DNA of 64,000 bases. It comes from CAWAYH01 sp963786195. GTDB taxonomy: Bacteria; Acidobacteriota; Vicinamibacteria; Vicinamibacterales; 2-12-FULL-66-21. Below are positions 1 through 8,592 of the stretch, one piece after another. Position 1 is the first letter of the stretch; each line of letters starts with the position of its first letter. Where the stretch lies: assembly GCA_963786195.1 (NCBI GenBank), contig CAWAYH010000009.1, forward strand, positions 496,001 to 560,000. The letters run 5' to 3'. The position numbers were made by a program, and so were the translations under genes. The notes beneath the pieces were generated by a model. That model did not search any database. It worked only from the letters and a program-made list of their open reading frames with translations, and was not told where the DNA came from.

Positions 1-1
1 C

Positions 2-1783
2 GACTATCCCTTCGGCAAGTTCGATTTCCTGCTCGTGCCCTCGTTTCAGTTCGGCGGCATGGAGCACGCCGGCGCGATCTTCTACAACGCCTCGGGCCTC
101 CTCCTGGATCCGTCCGCCACGCAGAATCAGAAGCTGGGCCGCGCGAGCGTCATCGCGCACGAGACCGCGCACATGTGGTTCGGCGATCTGGTGACGATGA
201 GGTGGTTCAACGATGTGTGGATGAAGGAGGTCTTTGCCAACTTCATGGCGGCAAAGATCGTCAACCCGTCGTTTCCCGAGATCAACCACGATCTGCGGTT
301 CCTGCTCGCGCACTACCCCTCGGCGTACGACGTCGATCGCACGCCCGGGACGAACGCGATTCGCCAGCGGCTCGACAACCTCAGCGAGGCCGGCACGCTC
401 TACGGCGCCATCATTTATCAGAAGGCGCCGATCGTCATGCGTCAGCTCGAAACGCTGCTCGGCGAGGACTCTTTCCGGGCGGGCCTGCAGCAGTACCTCC
501 GCGCGCACCGGTTCGGCAATGCCTCATGGCCGGACCTCATCACGGTGCTCGACGCCCGCACGCCGGACGACCTCGCGTCATGGAGCCGCGCGTGGGTGGA
601 GGAAGCGGGACGGCCCATCGTCCGGACCGAGCTGAAACTGGAAGGCGGACGCATCGCGGGCCTGTCGTTCGTGCAGGCCGATCCCGCCGAATCGCGCGGG
701 CTGGTCTGGAACCAGCGGCTGCTGGTCACCGTCGGTCTGCCGGACGGCGTCCGCACGTGGCCGGTGCGGATGACGGGCACACGTGCCGACGTACCCGAAG
801 CGCGCGGGCTGCCTGCGCCGCTCTACGTCCTGCCCGCGGGCGGCGGCATCGGCTACGCAGGCTTCGAGCTCGATTCCGCAAGCATCGCGTATCTGCTCGA
901 CCGACTGCCAGAGATCGCGGATCCCGTGACGCGCGGCGCCGCGTGGGTGACATTGTGGGATCAGATGCTCGATCGGCGGGCGAAGCCGTCGGCGTTCATT
1001 CAGCTGGCGCTGCGGGCCCTGCCTCGTGAAAGCGACGAGCAGAACGTTCAACAGGTGCTGACGTACACACGCCAGACATACTGGCGGTTCCTCTCCGTTC
1101 CGGAACGCGACTCGGTGACGGCCGACCTCGAACGCGTGCTGCGTGCCGGCGTCGACGCGGCGAAGACCTCCAGCCTCAAATCGGCGTGGTTCTCCACGCT
1201 GCGCGACACCGCCCGTTCGGCATCCGTGCTGGGGTGGCTCGAACGTGTCTGGCGGAAGACCGAGGACGTCCCTGGATTGATCCTCGCGGAACCGGATTAC
1301 TCGACGCTGGCGCTCGAGCTGGCGGTGCGTGAGGTGCCATCCTGGAAGGCGATTCTGGACGAGCAGCTGACCCGGATCGAGAACCCGGACCGCAAGGCAC
1401 GATTTGCGTTCGTCCAGCCGGCGCTGTCCCCCGACCAGGCGGTGCGCGACGCGTTTTTCGCGAGCCTGAAGAACGTCGAGAACCGGCGGCGCGAGCCCTG
1501 GGTGCTCGAAGGGCTCAACTATCTCCACCATCCGCTTCGCGCGGCCTCGTCTGAGAAGTACATCCCGGTCAGCCTCGAGATGCTTGCGGAGATTCAACGA
1601 ACGGGCGACATCTTTTTTCCGAAGCGCTGGGCCGATGCGACGCTCGGTGGCCACAACTCCGCGACCGCGTCGGACATGGTGAAGCGTTTTCTGACGAGGC
1701 TGCCCGCAGACTACCCGGATCGGCTGCGGCGGGTGGTGCTCTCCTCGTCGGACGATCTGTTCCGCGCGAGCGGCGCGCGCTGA
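2..1783 (+). CDS. M1 family zinc aminopeptidase, 5' truncated
   Basis: C-terminal part of an M1-type metallopeptidase, which removes N-terminal residues from peptides. The frame is open from base 2, so the gene begins before the window and the first Met codons seen are internal. The substrate-binding loop reads GGMEHAG (the family usually has GAMEN, so Asn is replaced by His). It is followed by HETAH, then 18 residues, then Glu, the complete HExxH-x18-E zinc site. The roughly 400 residues after it are helical and match the usual M1 C-terminal domain. The ORF is intact to its stop. It ends facing a small minus-strand gene. Family assignment is firm; substrate and location cannot be judged because the N-terminus is missing. 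Confidence 0.93.
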   Translation, partial: DYPFGKFDFLLVPSFQFGGMEHAGAIFYNASGLLLDPSATQNQKLGRASVIAHETAHMWFGDLVTMRWFNDVWMKEVFANFMAAKIVNPSFPEINHDLRFLLAHYPSAYDVDRTPGTNAIRQRLDNLSEAGTLYGAIIYQKAPIVMRQLETLLGEDSFRAGLQQYLRAHRFGNASWPDLITVLDARTPDDLASWSRAWVEEAGRPIVRTELKLEGGRIAGLSFVQADPAESRGLVWNQRLLVTVGLPDGVRTWPVRMTGTRADVPEARGLPAPLYVLPAGGGIGYAGFELDSASIAYLLDRLPEIADPVTRGAAWVTLWDQMLDRRAKPSAFIQLALRALPRESDEQNVQQVLTYTRQTYWRFLSVPERDSVTADLERVLRAGVDAAKTSSLKSAWFSTLRDTARSASVLGWLERVWRKTEDVPGLILAEPDYSTLALELAVREVPSWKAILDEQLTRIENPDRKARFAFVQPALSPDQAVRDAFFASLKNVENRRREPWVLEGLNYLHHPLRAASSEKYIPVSLEMLAEIQRTGDIFFPKRWADATLGGHNSATASDMVKRFLTRLPADYPDRLRRVVLSSSDDLFRASGAR

Positions 1784-1810
1784 TCGGCACGCGTGCGTAC
1801 AAACGAAAAC

Positions 1811-1871
1811 GCGGACGCGCTATACGCGCGCTCCGCGTCTCGTACGGATCCACGGATCTCTCGCGAGATCC
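1811..1871. terminator. Pair of GC-rich hairpins between convergent genes
   Basis: Two inverted repeats lie in the gap between convergent genes: a GCGGACGCGC-type arm pairing across a TATA loop at about 1811-1837, and GGATCTC-TCGC-GAGATCC at 1854-1871. There is no T-tract, so this is a possible bidirectional terminator or a palindromic repeat rather than a canonical intrinsic terminator. Confidence 0.35.
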
Positions 1872-1906
1872 GCGTGATCCGCGTCCCGTTGCCTTGGCAA
1901 GTGCGC

Positions 1907-1990
1907 TTACGCCTGCTTCTTGCGCGAGCGGCGACGCAGCACGTAAACGGTGCCGATGACCCCAATCAGAATCGCAGACAGTCCGAACAT
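1907..1990 (-). CDS. 27-residue single-pass membrane peptide
   Basis: A very short ORF starting MFGLSAILIGVIGTVYVLRR and ending in a basic tail (RRRSRKKQA). The ATG is preceded by GGAGGG at good spacing, which is a strong ribosome binding site. The product is one hydrophobic helix of about 17 residues followed by eight positively charged or polar residues, so it should sit in the inner membrane with the C-terminus in the cytoplasm. No family is recognised. The tail resembles the TM-plus-basic end of sorting signals, but no sorting motif is visible before it. It is convergent with the M1 peptidase and divergent from the asparaginase gene. Confidence 0.55.
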   Translation of the reverse strand: MFGLSAILIGVIGTVYVLRRRSRKKQA

Positions 1991-2204
1991 GGTGATGCCC
2001 TCCGAATGGTATCGGGGGAGGCAAGCGGAGTGCCGCGACTGCGTCCGGCGCGGCCTCGTCTGGCTAACCCCCGCACGCCCGGTAGTTTCCGAGGGGCGAT
2101 CGTCGCCGCGGGGGACCGGCGGCTGCTGACAGATGCCGGGACGCTCGGACAGAATAGGGATTCCGATTTCAGATTTGTCGCGGCCGATTCCCAATATTGC
2201 ACTC

Positions 2205-2732
2205 ATGAAAATCAGAGTCCTGGTCACCGGCGGCACGTTCGACAAACAATACGATGAGCTGAGCGGACGGCTGTTCTTCAAGGACACGCACGTCCCGGAG
2301 ATGCTGCGGCGCGGCCGATCCCGGCTCGACATCGACGTCGAGACCGTCATGATGGTCGACAGCCTCGATCTGGACGATGGGGGGAGATCGAAGATCGTCG
2401 CCGCCTGTCGCGCGTGCAGCGAACGGGCGATCGTCATTACGCACGGCACCGACACGATGGTCGAGACGGCGCGCACGCTCGCCACTGCCGGGCTGACCGA
2501 CCGGACCATCGTTCTCACGGGCGCGATGATCCCGTTCGCCTTCGGCAGCTCGGACGGCCTCTTCAATCTCGGCAGCGCCTTGTCGTTCGCGCAGATCCTG
2601 CCCCCGGGGGTGTACGTCTCGATGAACGGTCATTACTTCCTTTGGGATCGCGTGCGGAAGAACACGCAAAGCGGAGTCTTCGAACCGCGGACAACCTCCG
2701 CGGACAACACGGACAACACGGATACCACATGA
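2205..2732 (+). CDS. Short asparaginase N-domain protein
   Basis: Protein of about 175 residues beginning MKIRVLVTGGTFDKQY. It carries the two N-terminal signatures of type I/II L-asparaginases: TGGTFD (nucleophile Thr region) and HGTDTMVETA (second Thr and Asp). It lacks the C-terminal domain, so it is about half the usual 330 residues. Similar short asparaginase-domain proteins are known in many bacteria and may act differently from true asparaginases. The ATG at 2205 was chosen because the Met is followed at once by the conserved first strand; in-frame upstream codons look non-coding. The C-terminal tail is a low-complexity run of Asp/Asn/Thr. The stop overlaps the start of the aminotransferase by four bases (ATGA), implying translational coupling. 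Confidence 0.8.
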   Translation: MKIRVLVTGGTFDKQYDELSGRLFFKDTHVPEMLRRGRSRLDIDVETVMMVDSLDLDDGGRSKIVAACRACSERAIVITHGTDTMVETARTLATAGLTDRTIVLTGAMIPFAFGSSDGLFNLGSALSFAQILPPGVYVSMNGHYFLWDRVRKNTQSGVFEPRTTSADNTDNTDTT

Positions 2733-3875
2733 TCACGGTGGACTCGAAACTTCCGTCAGTCGGCACGACGATCTTCACGGTCATGTCGCGGCTCGCCGCG
2801 GATCTCGGGGCGATCAACCTGTCGCAGGGTTTTCCGGACTTCGACTGCGATCCGGCGCTCGTGGACGCCGTGGCGCACCACATGCGGAGCGGGAAGAACC
2901 AGTACGCGCCCATGCAGGGCGTGCCGCGGCTGCGCGAGGCGATTGCAGCGAAGTACGAGATGTTCTGTGGCCGTCGGTACGACCCGGAGACCGAAGTGAC
3001 TGTGACGTCCGGCGGGACGGAAGCGATCTTCGACGCCGTCGCGGCGTCCGTCCGCCCCGGTGACGAAGTGATCGTCCTCGAGCCCTGCTATGACTCGTAC
3101 GTGCCTGCGATCGAGTTGAGCGGCGGCACGCCGGTCTTCGTTCCGCTGCAGTTTCCGACCTATTCGATCGACTGGGATGGCCTGCGCCGCGCGATCACGC
3201 CGCGGACGCGCATGATCATGCTGAACACGCCGCACAATCCCACCGGCGCGGTCCTCACGCCCGAGGACATCCGCGCAGTTGACGACGGTCGTGGACGGAA
3301 CGGAGATTCTCATCCTGTCGGACGAGGTGTACGAGCACATCATCTTCGATGGCCTCCGCCACGAGAGCATGGCCCGCTCCGACGCGCTCGCCCGCCGCAG
3401 CTTCATCGTCGGATCGTTCGGGAAGACGTATCACACGACCGGGTGGAAGGTCGGCTACGCCGTCGCGCCGGCGGCGCTCACGACCGAGTTCCGGAAGGTG
3501 CACCAGTTCGTCACGTTCGCGACGAACACGCCCGTTCAGCACGGGATCGCCGACTTCCTCGAGACGCAGCGCGGGCTGGCCGAGCTCGCGCCCTTCTATC
3601 AGGCCAAGCGCGATCTGTTCCTGAGGCTGATGGAGGGATCGCGCTTCACGCCGCTCGCGTGCCGCGGAAGCTACTTCCAGCTGATGGACTACTCCGCGAT
3701 CACCAGCGAGCCCGACGCGGACTTCGCGATCAGGCTGACGAAAGAGCACGGCGTCGCGTCCATCCCCACCTCACCGTTCCTGTACCGGCAGAAGGCCCCG
3801 CTCGTCCTCCGTTTCTGCTTCGCAAAGAAGGACGACACGCTCGAACGCGCGGCGGAGCGCCTGCGGCGGGTGTAG
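2729..3875 (+). CDS. PLP class I/II aminotransferase (methionine aminotransferase-like)
   Basis: Fold-type I aminotransferase of about 381 residues. The start of the protein (INLSQGFPDFDCDPALVDAV) and the AIFDAVAASVRPGDEVI segment are typical of the methionine/kynurenine aminotransferase group (YbdL-like). The NTPHNPTGAVL motif and the PLP lysine region SFGKTYHTTGWKVGY are both present. The frame breaks once at about 3276-3280, between EDIRA and the segment TTVVDGTEILILSDEVYEHI; one base is missing and the two halves are otherwise continuous. It shares a four-base overlap with the short asparaginase gene. Amino-acid nitrogen metabolism is the likely shared role, by inference. Confidence 0.88.
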
Positions 3876-3927
3876 ATTGCCTGGTTTCGGGTCGTGGTAG
3901 ACTCCAGCCGCCGCGGAGGGCGCTCGA

Positions 3928-4224
3928 ATGACCGACTTCGACCTCTGGTCCATGCTCTTCGTCTTCATGCTCGCGACGTTCGTGGGCTTCCAGGTCATAC
4001 AGAACGTTTCGCGCCTGCTTCACACTCCGCTGATGTCACTCACGAACGCGATCTCGGCGATCGCGATTGTCGGTTCCATCATCATCGCCGGTGAGCAGGA
4101 GTCCAACATCACGACACTGCTCGGCGCCGTCGCGGTCGCCGCCTCCATGACGAACATCGTCAGCGGCTTCCTGATCACCGATCGGATGCTGCGGATGTTC
4201 CGTGAGCGGGAGCGCAAGCCGTGA
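3928..4224 (+). CDS. pntAB: NAD(P) transhydrogenase alpha subunit part 2 (membrane)
   Basis: A 98-residue protein with three predicted membrane helices, matching the second alpha polypeptide of split proton-translocating NAD(P) transhydrogenases. The helix with SLTNAISAIAIVGSI is characteristic. The enzyme couples hydride transfer from NADH to NADP+ with inward proton movement. GGAGG lies just upstream of the ATG. The stop overlaps the GTG start of pntB (GTGA). The soluble NAD-binding subunit (pntAA) is not upstream, where the aminotransferase stands instead, nor elsewhere in the window. Confidence 0.92.
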   Translation: MTDFDLWSMLFVFMLATFVGFQVIQNVSRLLHTPLMSLTNAISAIAIVGSIIIAGEQESNITTLLGAVAVAASMTNIVSGFLITDRMLRMFRERERKP

Positions 4225-5612
4225 CGGTGCACGACCTGACGCAGCTCACGTATCTCGTCGGCGCCGTCCTTTTCATCCTTTCGCTGCGGTGGCTCAATTC
4301 TCCCAGAACCGCGCGGCGCGGAGTGGCCGCCGGCGTCGGCGGCATGGCGGCCGCCATCATCGGGACGCTGCTCGCGCCCGAGATCGTCAACTACACCTGG
4401 ATCGCGCTGGCGGCGGTCGTCGGGATCGCGCTCGGCGTGCCGCTGTCGTGGGTCCCGCTGACGGCCGTCCCGCAGCGGACCGCGCTCTCGCACGCGTTCG
4501 GCGGCCTCGCCGCGGGCCTGGTCGGAACCGCGAAGTACATGATCTGGCTGCAGCACGGCGAGCTCACGCGGTTTCGCACGGCGGCCATCGCGCTCGAAGT
4601 GCTCCTCGGCTACCTCACGTTCACCGGCAGCCTCATGGCCGCGGGCAAGCTTCAGGAGATCGTCCCGACCCGCCCGATCACGTACCCGAACCAGAACATC
4701 GTGAACCTCGGGCTGCTGGCGATCGCCATCGCCGCCGGGATCTACCTCACGATCAACCCGGCCACGCCCATCGCGTTTGCGATCATCGTGGTGCTCTCGC
4801 TCACCTTCGGCGTGTTGCTCATCCTGCCGATCGGCGGCGCCGACATGCCGACGGTCATCTCCCTCCTCAACTCGTACGCCGGGCTGTCGGCCGTGGCGAT
4901 GGGATTCGTGCTCGACAACAAGCTCCTCATCACGGCGGGCGCGCTGGACGGTTCGTCCGGCTTCATCCTGTCCGTCATCATGTGCCGCGCGATGAACCGG
5001 TCGTTCACCAACGTCCTGTTCGGCGCCTTCGGCCAGGTGCAGGCGGTGCAGGCAGCCGCAGAAGCCAGGACGGCGAAGAGTGCCACGCCCGCCGACGTCG
5101 CCGAGATCCTCCAGACCGCGGACCGCGTTGTCGTCGTGCCGGGATACGGCATGGCCGTCGCGCAGGCGCAGCACCGGATTCGCGAGCTCTACGATCAGCT
5201 CACCAAACGGGGCGTGGACGTCAAGTTCGCGATTCACCCCGTGGCCGGCCGCATGCCCGGCCACATGAACGTGCTGCTCGCCGAGGCCGAGATTCCGTAC
5301 GAGGCGCTCGTCGAGATGGACGACATCAACCCCGAGCTCCCGCAGACCGACGTCGCTCTCGTCGTCGGCGCCAACGACGTCGTCAATCCCGCCGCGCGCC
5401 ACGAGAAGGGCAGCCCGATTTACGGCATGCCGATCATCGACGCCGATCGGGCGCGGACCGTCATCGCCATCAAGCGATCGATGAACCCGGGGTTTGCCGG
5501 TATCGACAACGAGCTCTACTACCTCGATCAGACGCTGATGGCGTTCGGCGACGCCAAGCAGGTCCTCGGCGACGTCGTCAAGGCGCTGTCGGGTGACGGC
5601 GCCGGGCACTGA
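4221..5612 (+). CDS. pntB: NAD(P) transhydrogenase beta subunit
   Basis: A 463-residue PntB. The N-terminal half is membrane helices (dII). The C-terminal part is the NADP-binding dIII domain, with GYGMAVAQAQ, HPVAGRMPGHMNVLLAEA, GANDVVNPAAR and the hallmark KRSMNPGFAGIDNELYY segment. Length and motif order are normal and the ORF is intact. The GTG start overlaps the pntAB stop, so the two are an operon and would form the membrane channel plus NADP domain of the complex. A separately encoded PntAA must come from elsewhere in the genome for activity. The gene ends six bases from a convergent membrane-protein gene. Confidence 0.95.
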   Translation: MTVHDLTQLTYLVGAVLFILSLRWLNSPRTARRGVAAGVGGMAAAIIGTLLAPEIVNYTWIALAAVVGIALGVPLSWVPLTAVPQRTALSHAFGGLAAGLVGTAKYMIWLQHGELTRFRTAAIALEVLLGYLTFTGSLMAAGKLQEIVPTRPITYPNQNIVNLGLLAIAIAAGIYLTINPATPIAFAIIVVLSLTFGVLLILPIGGADMPTVISLLNSYAGLSAVAMGFVLDNKLLITAGALDGSSGFILSVIMCRAMNRSFTNVLFGAFGQVQAVQAAAEARTAKSATPADVAEILQTADRVVVVPGYGMAVAQAQHRIRELYDQLTKRGVDVKFAIHPVAGRMPGHMNVLLAEAEIPYEALVEMDDINPELPQTDVALVVGANDVVNPAARHEKGSPIYGMPIIDADRARTVIAIKRSMNPGFAGIDNELYYLDQTLMAFGDAKQVLGDVVKALSGDGAGH

Positions 5613-5618
5613 CGGGCG

Positions 5619-6977
5619 TCACGGGACTTTCGCGATCGCTCCCCGTTCGAAGAGATCGAAGTTCTGCGGGCTTCGGTCGGCCTCGAACACCCGTCGGATC
5701 TGCGTGTCGCGGAGGTCCCACAGCCGCTCGTGATGGCGGTCGACGTCCTCCGGCATCGTGTTCCAGCGCTCGTTCGGGTAGACGAACGCGCCCATGCCGG
5801 CGACCGCGATTGACCAGAGCAGCAGCAGCGATCCCACGAAGCGGCCCACCGCGAGCTTCATCATCGACTCCATGCCGAACGCCGCGAACGGCGTGAGCGG
5901 GATCAACACGTCGAGCATGTATCGCGGACCGTAGGTGTGTCCGCCCCACCACACCGAGTAGGCCGAGTAGCCAAGAAACTGGACGAACGCTCCAGCCATC
6001 AGCCACCAGCAGGCATACCCGGGCGGGCTCTTCCTGATCGCTATCAGACCCGGAAGAACGACGAGGACGATCGGGCTGAAGACGAGCAGGCCGCGGTTCG
6101 GCGACACGAGCAAACCGGCAGCGCCAACCCACGGGCGCGGATTGACCGAACTGTTCACAGCGTGGATCGCGGGATGCAGCGCTTCGAGACGCGGGAGCGC
6201 GCCGAACGGGCTGCCGAACCACAGCTGGTTCGTGCCGATGACGAGCCCCGCGGCGGCAAGCAGAATGCCCGCGGGCAGCGCCGCGCGCCTGACGTCGGTC
6301 CGTCCAGCCAACCAGATCAGCATGAGCAGCACGAGCGGCGACACCTGGGGGCGCGCCGCTCCCGCCATCGCCAGCCCGACGCCACCCGCCACGAGATGCA
6401 CGAGACGGATGTTCGCGGGCGATCTGAGCCAGGCCCAGAGTGCCAGCGCGAGACCGAAGGCAACCGTCTCGTGCTGCCACAGGGTTCGACTGACGAGCGG
6501 CCAGAAACTGGTGCCGAGACCGAAGCTGATGGCCGTCAGCATCGCGGCTCCGGGTGACGTCAGTCGCGCGGTCGCCAGGAAGACGAGGACCATGGCCGAC
6601 GCGGTCAGCAGCGATGCGGTCACGGCGGCGATCAGATTGGGCGCGAGCGGGGCGTCGAGATCCACCACGCCGCTGCGATGCAGCACGGTCGCGACGCCGC
6701 CCGCGATGAGCGCGGGCAGTATCGGATACGCCGATCGCCAGTGTCCGCCGCGATCGCGCGCGAAGGCGGACCGCTCGGCGAGGCCCGGCCGTTCCGCGAT
6801 CACGCGGTCGAGCGTCAGCGTGCCGGTCACCGCCAGCTCGCGCGCGGTGAACTTCGCGGGTTGGGAATCGAACGTGCCGACCTCGCGGCCGTTGAGGTTG
6901 TAGATCGCAAGGAGGCCGAGCAACAGCAGCAGCGCCTCACGACCACGGCCGCGCGGCGAATCAGGAGGCTGACGCAA
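5619..6977 (-). CDS. Polytopic membrane protein, GT-C/GT39-like
   Basis: About 452 residues with 10 or more hydrophobic helices separated by short loops. After a basic N-terminus the first helix (LLLLLGLLAIYNL) is followed by a periplasmic loop with FDSQPAKFTAREL. This architecture resembles GT-C fold membrane glycosyltransferases or related acidobacterial membrane proteins, but the expected acidic DE motif is not clear. The first possible start is a TTG at 6977. No nearby ATG with a ribosome binding site improves on it, so the start is uncertain. It is divergent from another GT-C-like gene at 7048, and the two may work on the same lipid-linked sugar chemistry. Confidence 0.6.
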   Translation of the reverse strand: MRQPPDSPRGRGREALLLLLGLLAIYNLNGREVGTFDSQPAKFTARELAVTGTLTLDRVIAERPGLAERSAFARDRGGHWRSAYPILPALIAGGVATVLHRSGVVDLDAPLAPNLIAAVTASLLTASAMVLVFLATARLTSPGAAMLTAISFGLGTSFWPLVSRTLWQHETVAFGLALALWAWLRSPANIRLVHLVAGGVGLAMAGAARPQVSPLVLLMLIWLAGRTDVRRAALPAGILLAAAGLVIGTNQLWFGSPFGALPRLEALHPAIHAVNSSVNPRPWVGAAGLLVSPNRGLLVFSPIVLVVLPGLIAIRKSPPGYACWWLMAGAFVQFLGYSAYSVWWGGHTYGPRYMLDVLIPLTPFAAFGMESMMKLAVGRFVGSLLLLWSIAVAGMGAFVYPNERWNTMPEDVDRHHERLWDLRDTQIRRVFEADRSPQNFDLFERGAIAKVP

Positions 6978-7047
6978 GCCCTAGGAGTATAGGCGCTCCG
7001 TGCGGGCGCGTCACTTCGTCCACGTCGAGTCGCGATAGACTCAACGC

Positions 7048-8575
7048 GTGCGTGCCCCGGGCGTCCTCGGACGCGTCGACGATCTGCTCGATCGTCATCG
7101 CCTTATCGTCATCCTGATTTTCACGATCCTCTATTTCTCCCGAACGGCGATCATGGCGACGGCCAAGCCGTTCTGGCACGACGAAATCTTCACGATCCTC
7201 CTGTCGAACCTCCCGTCGACGTCAGCGATCTGGGCGGCGTCGCTCGATGGCGTGGATCTCTCGCCGCCGCTCAACACCTGGCTGACGCGCGCGGTGCACC
7301 GGACGATCGGCGTCGGCCACGTGACGACCAGGCTGCCCGCGATGCTCGGCTTCTGGACGATGAGCGTGGTCGTGTTCCACATCGTGCGGAAGCGCGCGAA
7401 CGCGACGACAGCCGTCGCCGCCCTGTTCCTGCCGTGCTATACCGCTGCCTATCGCTACTCGGTACGAAGCGCGCGGGTACGGGTTGATGGTCGGGCTCTT
7501 CGCAGTCGTGCTGCTCGCCTGGTCGGAAGCCGCGCGTGGACACCGGCGTCGGTTCTTCCTGCCCCTGCTGACGCTTGCCCTCGTTGCCGCCTTCTGGACC
7601 CACTACTACTCGGTCGTCATGCTGACCGTTCTGGCGGCAGGTGAGCTCGTGCGCCTGCTGCAGAACCGGCGGCCGGACTGGGGTGTCTGCGCGGCCACGG
7701 CGCTTGCGCTACTGGCGGCGACTCCATTGAGGGCGCTCATGGCCGTCGCTTCAGGACAGAAGACAACCTTCTGGTCGGCTCCCGACGGCTCCGATGTCGG
7801 TGCCATCTACGCGTTCATCTTCGCACCGCTGCTCGAGCAGGATTTCATCCGCACGATGATCGCGGTGGCAATGTGCCTGATTGGCGCATTCCTCTTCACT
7901 CGCAACCGCGTGGACCCGCGCGATGCGGAACGACTACCGGCTCACGAGATCGTCGCGGGCGTAGCCAGTCTGCTGATTCCCGTCGCCGGCCTGCTGCTCG
8001 GCATCCTGGTCACGGGTGCGTTCGTGCCGAGGTACGCACTGCCGGCGGTCGTCGGCGTCGCGATCGTCCTGCCGCTGGTCGTCCACCGGCTCAACCGGTA
8101 CCGCGGGCCCGCCGAAGTCGTGCTCGCCGGCGTACTCGCCGGCCTGTTCACGCAATCGGTCGTGAGCGTGGTGGTAAATCGTCCGGTGATCCAGAACCCC
8201 ATCGCCTTCCGGACCGTGCTGCTCGGGGCGCTGCGGTCTCCGGGCCAGGTGGCGATCGGGAGCAGCATCCACTTCCTCGAGTTCTGGTACTACGCGCCGA
8301 CGGAGCTGAAGCCGCGGCTGATCTATCTGCTCGATCCCGCCTCGGCCGTCCGCTATCGGAAGAGCGACACGATCGATCGCGGATACGCCGCGCTCGCGCG
8401 ATGGACCACGCTGCCCGTCGAGCCGTACGAGCGGTTCACCAGCGTGCACCGCAACTTCAAAGCGTACTCGGACGGCTCAGGCTGGCTGCTCGACAAGATC
8501 GTGGACGATGGGGCCGATGTGCAGGAAATCGGCCGTGAGCACGGGAGTCAACTGCTGGTCGTGTGGCTGCAGTAG
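7048..8575 (+). CDS. GT39/PMT_2-like membrane glycosyltransferase
   Basis: Membrane glycosyltransferase of the GT-C (ArnT/PMT) superfamily, which transfers sugars from polyprenyl carriers on the outer face of the inner membrane. The motif FWHDEIFTI near residues 43-51 supplies the acidic pair typical of the first periplasmic loop. Further on, YEARGYGLM matches the conserved loop after helix 4. Many hydrophobic helices follow, then a soluble tail. The frame breaks once at about 7465-7471, just before YEARGY, splitting the gene into two overlapping ORFs. The start is a GTG at 7048, about 70 bases from the divergent gene. Acceptor and sugar are unknown. Confidence 0.75.
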
Positions 8576-8592
8576 CCTCAAGGCGAACATTT

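Noticed and set aside
578..1654. Minus-strand ORF of 358 codons
   Set aside because: Antisense to the M1 peptidase, with no recognisable motif.
4020..5609. Long minus-strand ORF (529 codons) across the transhydrogenase genes
   Set aside because: It is antisense to pntAB-pntB, with Arg/Asp-rich composition expected of a shadow frame in GC-rich DNA.
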